Shown in pieces: positions 26,517 through 35,400 of a stretch of DNA of 64,000 bases (position 1 is its first letter; each line of letters begins with the position of its first letter). Source of the stretch: OMPR01 sp965183835. Its GTDB lineage: Bacteria; Pseudomonadota; Alphaproteobacteria; Rhodobacterales; Rhodobacteraceae. The notes under the pieces were generated by a model. That model saw nothing but the letters and a program-made list of their open reading frames with translations. It ran no database searches and was not told the DNA's origin. The stretch spans positions 1-64,000 of the forward strand of contig CBCYME010000024.1 of the NCBI GenBank assembly GCA_965183835.1, given 5' to 3'. The translations under genes and the position numbers were made by a program.

Positions 26517-27158
26517 TCATTCATTCGCCAACTCCGGCAGCCCCGGATTGGCGGGGGCATCAAAGACAAACCGCATGCGGTGCATATTGGGGGCTTGAAG
26601 CTCAGGCTCGGGTTCTGTGTTTTGAGGCTGATAAACCGACGTCTCGCTTACAAAGACAGGCACCTCGTCCACGTCATCACCGTCGCCATGGGCCAGCTGC
26701 TCGGGCGCATCTATCTCTGGGGCTTCAGGGGTGGTTTCACCCTCGGCCTCGGCCTCGGCTTCCGCTTGACGGGCCAACTCCAACACATGTTCCGTCATCC
26801 CCTTACCCACCTGATAAGCGGTCTGCATATTTTCGAGAAAGAAAGACGCATCATTGAAATCTTCGCCGTAATCAACCAAACCATCAACATTGGCCAACAC
26901 CGGATTTAACCGCCAAAGTCGGCGCAGTGCACGGGTGCGGATGCGGGCTGGCACGGCCTCGGTCAGGAACACTTTGAAATCGTCCCCCTCCTCCAACGTA
27001 TCCGGATCGGGCAATTCAAGCTCAGCCAGAATTTCCGCATCGGTACGGTCCGCCAGTTCAGCCTCACGCAGGGCTTGCGCGTCGGCTTCAACCTGTTGTT
27101 CATCAGCTTCGGCCTCGGCTTGCACAGCCGCCTTTCGGTTTGCCCAGAAGCGGCTCAT
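26517..27158 (-). CDS. DUF3306 protein of the fdh operon
   Basis: A 213-residue acidic protein. The conserved core is FWANRKAAV near the start and FLTEAVPARIRTRALRRLWR with NPVLANVDGLVDYGEDF in the middle; the C-terminal third is acidic, low-complexity and probably disordered (ARQAEAEAEAEGE). DUF3306 proteins accompany formate dehydrogenase genes but have no established biochemical role. It overlaps the DUF3305 gene by 4 bp. Confidence 0.85.
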   Translation of the reverse strand: MSRFWANRKAAVQAEAEADEQQVEADAQALREAELADRTDAEILAELELPDPDTLEEGDDFKVFLTEAVPARIRTRALRRLWRLNPVLANVDGLVDYGEDFNDASFFLENMQTAYQVGKGMTEHVLELARQAEAEAEAEGETTPEAPEIDAPEQLAHGDGDDVDEVPVFVSETSVYQPQNTEPEPELQAPNMHRMRFVFDAPANPGLPELANE

Positions 27159-27694
27159 TGCAGACGCTCCTTTTTGGCTTGCGACGGAGCGCGATAGACA
27201 TCAGCCATCTGAGTGATGCGCGCGTCCCCGACGCCATCCTCGACCAACCCAATGTCTTTCTTGTCGCGCTTGCGCTTCTTAAAGATCTCTTCGCGGTGGT
27301 GGGTTTCGACAAAATCCAAAACCCAAGCCATCACCGCCGCGGGCATTGCGATCTTCTCAATGATCTCTTCGCCACTGTCCGCATAATCCTGCGCCTCATA
27401 TGGCGAGGCTGTAATCAGAACGATATCGAGGGGTTCATCCGCACGAACACTCTCGCGCATCACCACATACAAAGCCGGTTCTTGCGCTGCCAGTCCATGC
27501 AGGTATGCCTCGGTTTCCGCCCCGTGCAGTTCAACCGGCAGCGTGGTGGCGTGATATTCAGTGACGTCACCTTCTGTTCGCAACACCTGCCAATGGGCAT
27601 TCGCTGCCCCCGGCAAAACTCCGGTCGCTTTCCACGACCAAGCCGCCCACTGGGTCACCCCTGGCACGCGGCGCAAAACAATGCCAACCGGCAT
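27155..27694 (-). CDS. DUF3305 protein of the fdh operon
   Basis: A 179-residue protein with MPVGIVLRRVPGVTQWAAWSW at the start, the family's conserved beginning, which supports the ATG at 27694 rather than upstream 27811. The C-terminal part is basic (IFKKRKRDKK). It is the first gene of the fdh operon and is divergent from the ferredoxin-Mrp operon. The function is unknown; conserved pairing with DUF3306 suggests a joint maturation role. Confidence 0.85.
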   Translation of the reverse strand: MPVGIVLRRVPGVTQWAAWSWKATGVLPGAANAHWQVLRTEGDVTEYHATTLPVELHGAETEAYLHGLAAQEPALYVVMRESVRADEPLDIVLITASPYEAQDYADSGEEIIEKIAMPAAVMAWVLDFVETHHREEIFKKRKRDKKDIGLVEDGVGDARITQMADVYRAPSQAKKERLQ

Positions 27695-27806
27695 TTGTTC
27701 AAATCTATTTGGATCGTGGATCAAACCCAGCTGTCCTCCCCTCTCCAAGAATGACGCGGGGCAGACTGCCACATAAAGTACTTTGTCGTGCCAAATGTGC
27801 GATCTA

Positions 27807-27858
27807 GACAAAATGTCGAGAAAGAATTTTCACCCAAACGGCGGGCAGACGAATTGTC
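27807..27858. promoter_or_regulatory. fdh/ferredoxin divergent promoter region with GACAAAATGTC-type palindromes
   Basis: GACAAAATGTC at 27807-27817 is the exact inverse of the site between tupB and the kinase. A second weaker palindrome, GACGAATTGTC, lies at 27848-27858. They are 113 and 154 bp upstream of the DUF3305 start and 190-240 bp upstream of the ferredoxin start at 28045. A regulator common to tup and fdh is inferred. No FNR box (TTGAT-N4-ATCAA) or sigma-54 promoter was seen. Confidence 0.5.
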
Positions 27859-28044
27859 TATCTCGAGTGTTTTTATCAGATTTGCAGAACCTCTTTTCAG
27901 ATGCGAATCACCTAACGCTTTCCCACGGTGTTTGCTGATTCCCCCGTTCAGAAAACCGGTTTACCTGCCCTCAGAATCATGCCTATTTGAAATGGATTTC
28001 CAGGGCGAAACCGCGACTTTCAGCGCCCCGGAAAACGGAGGAAG

Positions 28045-29994
28045 ATGATGACTAAGACGTTGATTTTATGTGACTGCTCCGGCAGTCAAGCCATCGATGC
28101 CGAGGCGATTTCCGAGACATGCGGAACACCCGTATCAAAGGTGTTTACCGCCCTGTGCACCGACCAGGTCAACGATGCAGCGGCAGCAATTCAGGCCGGT
28201 GATGCAATGATTTGTTGTGCGCAAGAAGGTCAACTTTTCGACTCACTTTCCTCTGAATTAGGGGTGCCTGCCCCCGCCACACTCGACTTGCGTGACCGGG
28301 CCTCATGGTCCGATGACCCCGCATCGAAACTACCCAAAATGTCCGCCCTGATCGCCGAAGCTGGATTGCCTGCGCAGCCCAGCAAAGCCATCGAAGTCGT
28401 ATCTGATGGCAGTTGTCTGATCATCGGCGCCCCAGATGTGGCCATCCACGCCGCCGAAGCGCTGGCCGAACATCTGGCTGTGACCCTGTTGCTTGCCCCC
28501 GGCTCCGAGGCCCCTGTGACCCGTGATTATGATGTGATCCGCGGTCAACTCAGACGCGCCCAAGGGTCGCTTGGGCAGTTCTCGGTCGTGATTGATGCGC
28601 TCGAACAACGCGTGCTGGGTGGGCGCGGACCGATACAGTTTACCGCTCCGCGCGACGGTGGTCGATCAGACTGTGACATCATCATTGACCTGACAGGCAA
28701 CACACCTCTCTTTCCAGCGCCCGAAAAACGCGAAGGGTATCTGCACGCAGATCCCAAACATCCCCCAGCCATTTCCAGCGTCATACTGGCGGCCTCTCAC
28801 CTTATCGGGACATTTGAAAAACCGCTCTACATCAAATCAGAACCCTTGTTGTGCGCCCATTCCCGCGCCTCTCAATCTGGCTGCTCGCGATGTCTGGACG
28901 TCTGCCCAACCGGTGCAATCATCCCCAACGGCGACCATGTCACAATTGACCCGATGATCTGCGCAGGCTGCGGAGCCTGTTCCTCGCTCTGCCCGTCCGG
29001 CGCGATCAGTTATGATGCGCCCCCCGTTGATCTGACATTCCGCCGCGTGCAAACACTGGCCCGCGCCTACCTCGAAGCCGGCGGAAGCGCCCCCAGCCTA
29101 CTGGTGGTAAATGACCATGGGTCCGAGATGATCCGACTGGCCGCACGCTTTGGCCGTGGTCTACCGGCCCATGTCATCCCGCTGGAACTGGCGGCGCTGG
29201 CCGCCTTTGGCCACGCCGAGATGGTCGCGGCACAAGCTGCCGGTTTCGCACAAGTCAACATCCAACTGGCTCCCGGCGCTGACCGACAAGTGATCGCCTA
29301 CGAAGCCGCCCTTGCCACCGCTCTTGGGGCTTCGGTTGTCTTGCTGGACTCCGACGACCCCGATGCAATGTCCGATACCCTTTACGCGGCAACCCCGCCT
29401 GCCCCTGCGGCCACACCCGTTCGCCCGATGGGCACCCGCCGCCAGATTGCACGCCAAGCCGCCACTGCACTGAATTCACCAAACGAAACGCTGACATTGC
29501 CCGAGGGCGCGCCCTATGGCGCCGTGGTCGTCAACACCGACGACTGCACGCTGTGCCTGTCCTGTGTCTCGCTGTGTCCCTCTGGGGCGCTTGGCGACAA
29601 CCCTGACCTCCCCCAACTCCGCTTCCAAGAGGACGCCTGCCTGCAATGCGGGATCTGCGCTTCAACCTGCCCGGAACAGGCAATCACCCTTGAACCCCAA
29701 ATGAACCTGAACCCTTCCGCTCTGGATCAGGCTGTCCTGCACGAGGAAGAGCCGTTTGGCTGTGTTGAATGCGGCGCCCTTTTTGGTGTGAAATCCACCA
29801 TCGAGAAAATCACCGAAAAACTGGCTGGCAATCACGCGATGTACGCCAACCCCGGGGCCGCCCGCATGATCCAGATGTGCGACACCTGTCGGGTCAACGC
29901 GCAGTACCACGCCAAGGACAACCCGTTTGAGGGTGGCAAGCGCCCTCGCCCCCGCACCACCGAAGACTATCTGTCAAAGCGCCGCGATCACTGA
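28045..29994 (+). CDS. Multi-cluster 4Fe-4S ferredoxin-domain protein of the fdh region
   Basis: A 649-residue cytoplasmic protein with four ferredoxin motifs: CSRCLDVCPTGAI and CAGCGACSSLCPSGAI in the middle, and CTLCLSCVSLCPSGAL and CLQCGICASTCPEQAI near residue 500-560. A further CVECG...CDTC zinc-like pair is near the C-terminus. The N-terminal 200 residues hold short Cys motifs (CDCSGSQA) and no catalytic domain that I recognise. GGAGGAAG precedes the start; two adjacent ATGs make the first residue uncertain. It is divergent from the fdh operon and heads the operon with Mrp. Roseobacter fdh loci commonly carry it; a role in electron supply or cluster assembly is inferred. Confidence 0.85.
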   Translation: MMTKTLILCDCSGSQAIDAEAISETCGTPVSKVFTALCTDQVNDAAAAIQAGDAMICCAQEGQLFDSLSSELGVPAPATLDLRDRASWSDDPASKLPKMSALIAEAGLPAQPSKAIEVVSDGSCLIIGAPDVAIHAAEALAEHLAVTLLLAPGSEAPVTRDYDVIRGQLRRAQGSLGQFSVVIDALEQRVLGGRGPIQFTAPRDGGRSDCDIIIDLTGNTPLFPAPEKREGYLHADPKHPPAISSVILAASHLIGTFEKPLYIKSEPLLCAHSRASQSGCSRCLDVCPTGAIIPNGDHVTIDPMICAGCGACSSLCPSGAISYDAPPVDLTFRRVQTLARAYLEAGGSAPSLLVVNDHGSEMIRLAARFGRGLPAHVIPLELAALAAFGHAEMVAAQAAGFAQVNIQLAPGADRQVIAYEAALATALGASVVLLDSDDPDAMSDTLYAATPPAPAATPVRPMGTRRQIARQAATALNSPNETLTLPEGAPYGAVVVNTDDCTLCLSCVSLCPSGALGDNPDLPQLRFQEDACLQCGICASTCPEQAITLEPQMNLNPSALDQAVLHEEEPFGCVECGALFGVKSTIEKITEKLAGNHAMYANPGAARMIQMCDTCRVNAQYHAKDNPFEGGKRPRPRTTEDYLSKRRDH

Positions 29995-30046
29995 AACACA
30001 AATGCCTCCGCAAGGATCGGCAAAGACCAAAGAACAGGAATTCAAC

Positions 30047-31096
30047 GTGATCCGAGATAAGGTTCTGGCAGCACTCAAAGGCGTGACTGACCCCACTGGT
30101 GGCGACATCGTGTCCTCAGGGGCAATGCGTGCCTTAAACGTCGACGACAACACGGCACGGTTTGTGCTGGAAATCGATCCCGCACAGGCCAAAGCCTATG
30201 AAGCAACAAAGGCGCAGGCCGAAACAGCGCTCAGCGCCCTTGGCATCACCGCCAATATCGTGATGACGGCCCACAGCAGCCAGACGCCTCCGCCCGATCT
30301 GAAACCAAAACCGGCAGCGCCAAAAGGCCCGCAAAAAGTCCCGGGGGTCGATCGGATTCTCGCGGTTGCGTCCGGCAAAGGCGGGGTCGGAAAATCAACA
30401 GTGTCGGCCAATCTCGCCTGCGCTCTGGCCGCCGAAGGACGGCGCGTTGGTCTGTTGGACGCAGACGTATACGGCCCCTCACAACCTCGCATGTTGGGGG
30501 TTTCGGGGCGTCCCGCCAGCCCGGACGGCAAGATTATTTTGCCTCTGCGCAACCACGGTGTCACAATGATGTCGATGGGCCTGATGACCAATGACGATCA
30601 AGCCGTCGTGTGGCGCGGCCCAATGTTGATGGGGGCGCTGCAACAAATGATGACACAGGTCCAATGGGGCGCGCTGGATGTACTGATCGTGGACCTGCCA
30701 CCGGGAACAGGCGACGTTCAAATGACCTTGGCGCAGAAATCGCAGGTGGACGGCGCAATCATCGTCTCAACCCCGCAAGATATCGCGCTGCTGGATGCCC
30801 GAAAGGGGATAGACATGTTCCAGCAATTGAACGTGCCAATCCTTGGGATGATTGAAAACATGTCCACCCACATCTGTTCGAACTGTGGCCACGAAGAGCA
30901 TGTGTTCGGCCATGGCGGCGTTGCCGCCGAGGCGGACAAACTCAACGTTCCCCTGCTCGCTGAAATCCCACTGGATCTGCAGATCCGGATGGCAGCAGAT
31001 GGCGGTGCGCCTATTGTGACAAGTCAGCCGGACAGCGCGCAGGCCAAAGCGTTCCATGCAATCGCACAAACGCTTATCGCCGGGGGCCATGCATGA
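30047..31096 (+). CDS. Mrp/NBP35-family Fe-S cluster carrier ATPase
   Basis: A 349-residue protein from GTG 30047, which follows AGGA by 7 bp; an ATG at 30002 gives a longer polar N-terminus with no ribosome site. The N-terminal MIP18/DUF59-like part (VLAALKGVTDPTGG) leads into the P-loop ATPase with the deviant Walker A GKGGVGKST, then VDLPPGTGD, and the cluster-binding pair CSNCGHEEH. Mrp proteins assemble and transfer 4Fe-4S clusters. Genetic linkage to the fdh genes suggests cluster supply to the formate dehydrogenase or ferredoxin. It overlaps the next gene by 4 bp. Confidence 0.88.
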   Translation: MIRDKVLAALKGVTDPTGGDIVSSGAMRALNVDDNTARFVLEIDPAQAKAYEATKAQAETALSALGITANIVMTAHSSQTPPPDLKPKPAAPKGPQKVPGVDRILAVASGKGGVGKSTVSANLACALAAEGRRVGLLDADVYGPSQPRMLGVSGRPASPDGKIILPLRNHGVTMMSMGLMTNDDQAVVWRGPMLMGALQQMMTQVQWGALDVLIVDLPPGTGDVQMTLAQKSQVDGAIIVSTPQDIALLDARKGIDMFQQLNVPILGMIENMSTHICSNCGHEEHVFGHGGVAAEADKLNVPLLAEIPLDLQIRMAADGGAPIVTSQPDSAQAKAFHAIAQTLIAGGHA

Positions 31097-31803
31097 GCGA
31101 CGCCATCGTTTTTCCTCCGCTGATGTCAGGGTTGGCTGTAACAGGCCCCATTGATCCCTTCGATACCGCCTGCGCCAAGGCCGCAATGGGCTGTGACGCC
31201 GGTTTGATCGTTTACAACCTGGCATCAAACATGATGACGGCGGCGATGGTCTTTGCCCCCGAGGTGCCGCTTGCCTCTGCCATGGCAATGCTGCCCACCT
31301 GTGGCATCGGGTTTCAGAACGCGCTTGGCGCATTGGCCCCCCCCGAAGTCGCGGTTCATCTGGAATGGAACGGCGCCCTGCGTGTCAACGGCGCGCGATG
31401 TGGCCGCTTCCGCGTCATGGCATCCGACACAGACCCCGCCACATCTCCTGACTGGCTGGTTGTCGGAGTCGCGATCCCACTTTGGCCAGCCAGCGACAAT
31501 CCGGGGGAAACCTCCGATGCCACAGCCCTCTATGCCGAAGGCTGCAGCGACGTCGAAGCCCCTGCCCTGCTCGAGGCCTGGGCGCGCCACACCCTGAACT
31601 GGATCAACCGCTGGGAACACGACGGTCCGCGGCCCTTGCACGAAGAATGGCGTGGGCTGGCCCATGACGTCGGCGAAACCGTAACTCAGAACGGTAAAAC
31701 AGGCACGTTCATGGGCGTAGACGAAGATTTCGGCATGCTTTTGCGTGACGCCGACGGCACCACCCAACTGATCCCCCTGACAACCCTGTTGGAGACCCCC
31801 TGA
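31093..31803 (+). CDS. Biotin/lipoate protein ligase-like protein with DUF4444 tail
   Basis: A 236-residue protein. The first about 165 residues match the BPL/LplA/LipB fold of a divergent subfamily (MGCDAGLIVYNLASN, VALEVHL-like strands, CGRFRVMAS). The C-terminal 60 residues (KTGTFMGVDEDFGMLLRD) resemble DUF4444, which is usually fused to it. Whether it ligates anything is unknown. It is the third gene of the ferredoxin-Mrp operon, with 4-bp overlap upstream and 1-bp overlap downstream. Confidence 0.75.
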   Translation: MSDAIVFPPLMSGLAVTGPIDPFDTACAKAAMGCDAGLIVYNLASNMMTAAMVFAPEVPLASAMAMLPTCGIGFQNALGALAPPEVAVHLEWNGALRVNGARCGRFRVMASDTDPATSPDWLVVGVAIPLWPASDNPGETSDATALYAEGCSDVEAPALLEAWARHTLNWINRWEHDGPRPLHEEWRGLAHDVGETVTQNGKTGTFMGVDEDFGMLLRDADGTTQLIPLTTLLETP

Positions 31804-32282
31804 TGAAACTGGCCATTGCGACACATCTTGATGAGAGCGACACCCGTGTCTTTGCCACACATGCCCGCACCGGCGAATGGTGCGTCTCAGGTGGGTTTGA
31901 GTTCTCAAACTGGAGCGACGCTGATCTTACCGGAAAGGCCCGTCAGGCTTTTGCAAACGGTTGGCTTGGGTTGGAAACACACGGGCGCGCCACCTTTGTC
32001 GCCGTGACACCTGTGGAACCAAACGAGGTCGCCCGCCTGACGGACCGCCTAGCCCAGCATTTCGTCACCTATTACGGCGCCCCCGACCTCGACGCTGCGC
32101 GCCCAGTGGCCGAAGACGAGATTTCGCATATGGCCGATCTATGTGACGAACATGCCGACGGCACGCTTTTGACCGTGGCACGTGAACTGACCACCGCAGG
32201 TGTCCGAGAAAGCTATCGGATTATCGAAACCCAAAGTGCAGAACTGGACCAACTGGCCGTACACGGCTCTCTGGACGACTAA
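31803..32282 (+). CDS. DUF6505-type conserved protein
   Basis: A 159-residue soluble protein beginning MKLAIATHLDESDTRVF. It matches the small conserved family that follows the ferredoxin, Mrp and ligase-like genes in roseobacters. The 1-bp stop/start overlap (TGATGA) shows translational coupling. The function is unknown. Confidence 0.75.
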   Translation: MKLAIATHLDESDTRVFATHARTGEWCVSGGFEFSNWSDADLTGKARQAFANGWLGLETHGRATFVAVTPVEPNEVARLTDRLAQHFVTYYGAPDLDAARPVAEDEISHMADLCDEHADGTLLTVARELTTAGVRESYRIIETQSAELDQLAVHGSLDD

Positions 32283-33190
32283 ATTGCATTCTTCTGATGA
32301 GGAAAAAAGCAGAGCTGACCCTCGTGTTCATTTGCTTATCGTCTTGAAATGATCTGGCGTAGCAATGCCCGGGTAACACACACTCCGGGGACACCTGACC
32401 TCTGACAAATTTGAAATTTATGAACAATGGGATGCGTGATTCTTCATTTTATACAACCAAGGAGATCATCAACCTGTTGACCCCGGTTCTAATTGAACCC
32501 AGCGCGTGGTGAGAGTTCAGGCTGCCAATTCCAAACCTAGGTCTTCGTGTCTCACGCTCGACCAATTCCTAGGAATTCTGGGCGCATCAGCACCCTGTAT
32601 TTTCGTTTTGAATGTAAATGCTCGAGATCCTAAAGGCTTGGATCAAGCACCTGTTGCCGGCGTTCAGCGAACGCGAGCTGAGACAGCATCAGAATGTCGA
32701 GTTCGGTTTTTCGATCAAGCGGCCCCTCCCTTTCATGGGGGTCTGCACTTTTCGGTTAGCCTTAGCGTTCTTAATGTGCTTGGGGTGTGGCATCTCCGAG
32801 CAACAGCAAGACGTATCTCCCTTCATTTCCGAGGCAATCACCCGGGTGTAATTCGGCATCCCATTTTCAGCAGATTGTGTTCTGGACCTCAGATGCGACG
32901 CAGCGCCCTATGATAATCAGCCTCGTCAACGTCGGGTTATCGAGGTGGGAGGGAATGGCCGATCAAAGGAACGGTCATGGAAGCGCCGAACCTACCCGTC
33001 ACGTGTGGATTTCGCCCCGCCAATATGCACTGAGAGTTCGCGAAGGGTCACGTGGATTGGATTGGGCGCGAACCCCTATGGCACACCTTCGATGCGCAGA
33101 ACAAAAAGTAACCCAAACCTAATAGACAGCGGGAAATCTGCACGCGGTGCCACCTATCCTGGATCACTCTAAGATGGACGGCGCAATGCG
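32283..33190. other. Gene-free region of about 900 bp
   Basis: No reading frame here shows family motifs, a ribosome site plus normal codon use, or RNA structure that I recognise. Several short open frames are present on both strands, but none is convincing. It probably marks old deletion or decay between the fdh block and the GntR regulator. Confidence 0.5.
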
Positions 33191-33934
33191 TTATCGATCG
33201 CGAACGATGGCATGTGCAGTAAATTCAGCAAGTTCACCTCGCCATAATTGTCGTCCAAAACAGAATGGCTGGCCATCTCGGTCCAGAATCACTTGCTCCA
33301 ACTCAATACCAGCATGATATGTCGGCAAGCTCAGAAGCTTGGACTCTCTTTCGTTCAAGGCACGCATGCGAATGGAGATATCTCCGGAATGCGCGGGCAT
33401 ATTGTATTCCTGCTCCATAAGGCGCGTTGTGGATTGTTCCAGATTGTGGCTGAACATGTCCGGAAACAGATCAGCGATCGCGAATTCTTCCTCAATAAAG
33501 GCCGGATGTCCCTTGAGGCGGAAAAGTCGGGTGTAAGTATATAGTTTCCGGCCCGTTTCGATTGCCAGTTTAGCTGCAAGAGGTGGTGTGGCCTCTATCA
33601 CATCTTGCGAAACGAGTTCGATCTTCAACCCTATTTCGCCTTCTTCAGCATGTTCCGAAAAACTGACCGTTTTGCTGATATTATAGGTTAGCCTTTGCGG
33701 TGACACAAAGCGCCCGCGACGCTCGGAACTATAGGCCAGACCTTCCATCTCGAGCGCAAGAAGTGCGCGGCGTGCGGTCATTCTGCTGATGTCAAATTGT
33801 TCGCCCAGGGTGCGTTCAGAAGGAAGAGCCGCGTGTTCCTCCAATTCACCGCTGTGAATCTGCGCACGCAGTGCCTCGATAACTTTTTGAAATGCTGGCT
33901 CTTTATTCTTCTGGTGGTTATCTGGTCGACTCAT
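33191..33934 (-). CDS. GntR-family (HutC/PhnF type) regulator with UTRA domain
   Basis: A 247-residue repressor-like protein. The N-terminal winged helix is at about residues 12-78 (ALPSERTLGEQFDISRMTARRAL). The UTRA effector domain follows from about residue 100 and includes GKLYTYTRLFRLKGHPAFIE-type strands and FCFGRQLWRGE at the end. Two palindromic sites lie 26-58 bp upstream. It is divergent from the truncated EutA-like gene, so it probably controlled that gene's operon. The ligand is unknown; HutC-like proteins sense urocanate or related small acids. Confidence 0.85.
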   Translation of the reverse strand: MSRPDNHQKNKEPAFQKVIEALRAQIHSGELEEHAALPSERTLGEQFDISRMTARRALLALEMEGLAYSSERRGRFVSPQRLTYNISKTVSFSEHAEEGEIGLKIELVSQDVIEATPPLAAKLAIETGRKLYTYTRLFRLKGHPAFIEEEFAIADLFPDMFSHNLEQSTTRLMEQEYNMPAHSGDISIRMRALNERESKLLSLPTYHAGIELEQVILDRDGQPFCFGRQLWRGELAEFTAHAIVRDR

Positions 33935-33959
33935 TCAACTTCACTTTCGTAATATTTTT

Positions 33960-33992
33960 CTTGGTATACACCAAGCTCTGGTATATACCAGA
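33960..33992. promoter_or_regulatory. Tandem GntR-type operators
   Basis: TCTGGTATATACCAGA at 33977-33992 is a perfect 16-bp palindrome. CTTGGTATACACCAAG at 33960-33975 is the same design with one imperfect central pair. The two sites are 17 bp apart centre to centre. The T-GGTATA-ACC core fits HutC-subfamily operators. They lie between the divergent GntR and EutA-like genes. Confidence 0.7.
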
Positions 33993-34029
33993 TTTTCAAA
34001 GATCTCTCATCTGACTGCATGGGTTACTC

Positions 34030-34809
34030 ATGAAATTCAAGGTGCGAGACCCAGAGAGGGAAAACAGCTGTGAATTGCCAGACTTCAGAACGCCAACCAT
34101 GAGCGCAGGGCCCGACATCCAAAATCTGACCTCCGCACAGGATGCGGGACTGGGATCGCGCGCACAGATCGGAATGATCGTGCTGCAATCGGATCAGACG
34201 ATTGAGCATGAGTTTGCCGCGCTTCTGCGCCTTGAGGGGCTAGCGCTCTATCACGCCCGGATCCCCAACGAGATGGAAGTGACCTGCGATACGCTGCGCC
34301 AAATGGAGACGGATTTACCTGTCGCCGCAGGGTTGCTCCCGGTCTCCTTTGACTTTGATGCAATCGGATATTGCTGTACCTCGGGTGCCACCATGATCGG
34401 TGAAGACAGGGTGGACCAGATCCTGCGTGCCGCGCATCCCAAGGCAAACACCAGCAATCCCATCACCGCTTGCAAAGCGGCGTTGCGTGCCTTGGGCCTC
34501 AAACGGATCGCTCTGATCACGCCCTATGCGCCTGATGTCACTGTGGAAATGCGCGACAATCTGGCCGAGGCAGGGTTTGAGGTAAACGCGATTGGCACCT
34601 TCAACCAATCCGATGACTTTAAGGTCGCTCGCATTTCCTCTGACAGTAGGGGGCAACAAGGGGGGCAGATGCAACGCTTACAACTGCTCGACCCGAAACT
34701 GGATGACAAGCGATGGCTCATGGAATGTTGGAAAGCTTTCAAGTCCTCGCGGCAAAACCTGATCGATCGGAGGAAAGCAGCCCGGTTGGCTGAGTTCTTT
34801 TCACAATAG
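34030..34809 (+). pseudogene. Maleate isomerase/EutA-like Asp-Glu racemase, truncated with foreign C-terminus
   Basis: Residues about 24-205 match the maleate isomerase, arylmalonate decarboxylase and EutA family, including the active-site stretch GYCCTSGATMIG and the ALGLKRIALITPYAPDV block. At about residue 205 (RISSDS, near 34645) family identity stops. The last 55 residues (LLDPKLDDKRWLMECWKAFK) are unrelated, polar and highly charged, and look like the tail of a mobile-element or phage protein. The second catalytic cysteine half (CTN in this family) is therefore missing. The frame remains open so a protein may be made, but catalysis is unlikely. The true start is probably the ATG at 34099 (TMSAGPDI). 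Confidence 0.7.
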
Positions 34810-34812
34810 AGA

Positions 34813-34843
34813 AAAGCCGACGTCTGGTTATGACCTCGGCTTT
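34813..34843. terminator. Bidirectional hairpin terminator
   Basis: AAAGCCGA at 34813-34820 pairs with TCGGCTTT at 34836-34843 around a 15-bp loop. It lies between the end of the truncated EutA-like gene and the end of the converging AlpA-like gene. Confidence 0.6.
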
Positions 34844-34875
34844 CGATCACCCTATTTGATAAAGAGGACAGGTGC

Positions 34876-35061
34876 TTACCGTGCAGCGAGCGCACGGTTG
34901 ACGTAGTCCTGAATATCAGCTTCGATCCAGCGCGAAGACCCTCCGGTTTTTAGAGGTTTTGCCAAAATACCCGCTTTAATATCACGGTAAATGCTCGCCC
35001 GTGATCGCTTCAACCGATTGCAGAGGTCTTTCACCGAAAGAAGTTGGCTTTGATGTCCCAT
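34876..35061 (-). CDS. AlpA-family helix-turn-helix regulator
   Basis: A 61-residue protein of the AlpA/MerR-like excisionase type (LLSVKDLCNRLKRSRASIYRDIKAG, then GGSSRWIEADIQDYVNRALAAR). Such proteins are encoded by prophages and integrative islands and act as excision or transcription factors. AAGGACAG lies before the ATG at 35061, which is preferred over one at 35076. It is outside the tRNA-Phe att boundary at 35354, so it may belong to an older island remnant together with the foreign tail of the EutA-like gene. Confidence 0.75.
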   Translation of the reverse strand: MGHQSQLLSVKDLCNRLKRSRASIYRDIKAGILAKPLKTGGSSRWIEADIQDYVNRALAAR

Positions 35062-35353
35062 GAACTGTCCTTTCACACGTTGCTTGGTGATCGGAATTTC
35101 GGTTCAAGGAAAATTAAACAAAGTTGGTTTGATTGCCACCTACGAAAACTTCTGATTGGGCCTGCCGTCGAAAAAGAGCATAGGGATATGATAAGCCAGC
35201 AGTCATTTTTGGTTGAGAAGCGGTTTGTGCTGCTGAAAGATGCACACCGATGAAGGCCATTCACTACGTAATCCCAGTGTAATCCCAGCGCTCAAGAGAT
35301 GAGCACTTAACAATGAAGGATCCAAATAAATGGTGTGTTTTCAGGGAGTTAAA

Positions 35354-35400
35354 TGGTGCCCGGGGGCGGAATCGAACCACCGACACGAGGATTTTCAATC
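35354..35400 (-). repeat. att site copy A (3' part of tRNA-Phe), distal end of element 1
   Basis: These 47 bp are identical to copy B (45185-45231) and differ from the real tRNA-Phe gene (59536-59582) at one base (G at 35362, A at 59544). It covers the tRNA from the anticodon arm to CCA. The sequence beyond 35402 does not continue as tRNA, so it is an attachment scar and not a gene. Confidence 0.92.

Noticed and set aside
26700..27120. Open frames opposite the DUF3306 gene
   Set aside because: They are antisense shadows of a low-complexity acidic coding region.
28045..29994. NADH-dependent oxidoreductase or heterodisulfide reductase
   Set aside because: Ferredoxin motifs are clear, but no FAD or NAD fold is visible; kept as a ferredoxin-domain protein.
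32618..32851. Possible 77-residue gene in the empty region
   Set aside because: No ribosome site or family match; codon use looks random.
35354..35400. tRNA-Phe gene
   Set aside because: Only the 3' 47 bp are present; no 5' half follows, so it is an att scar. The same applies at 45185-45231.
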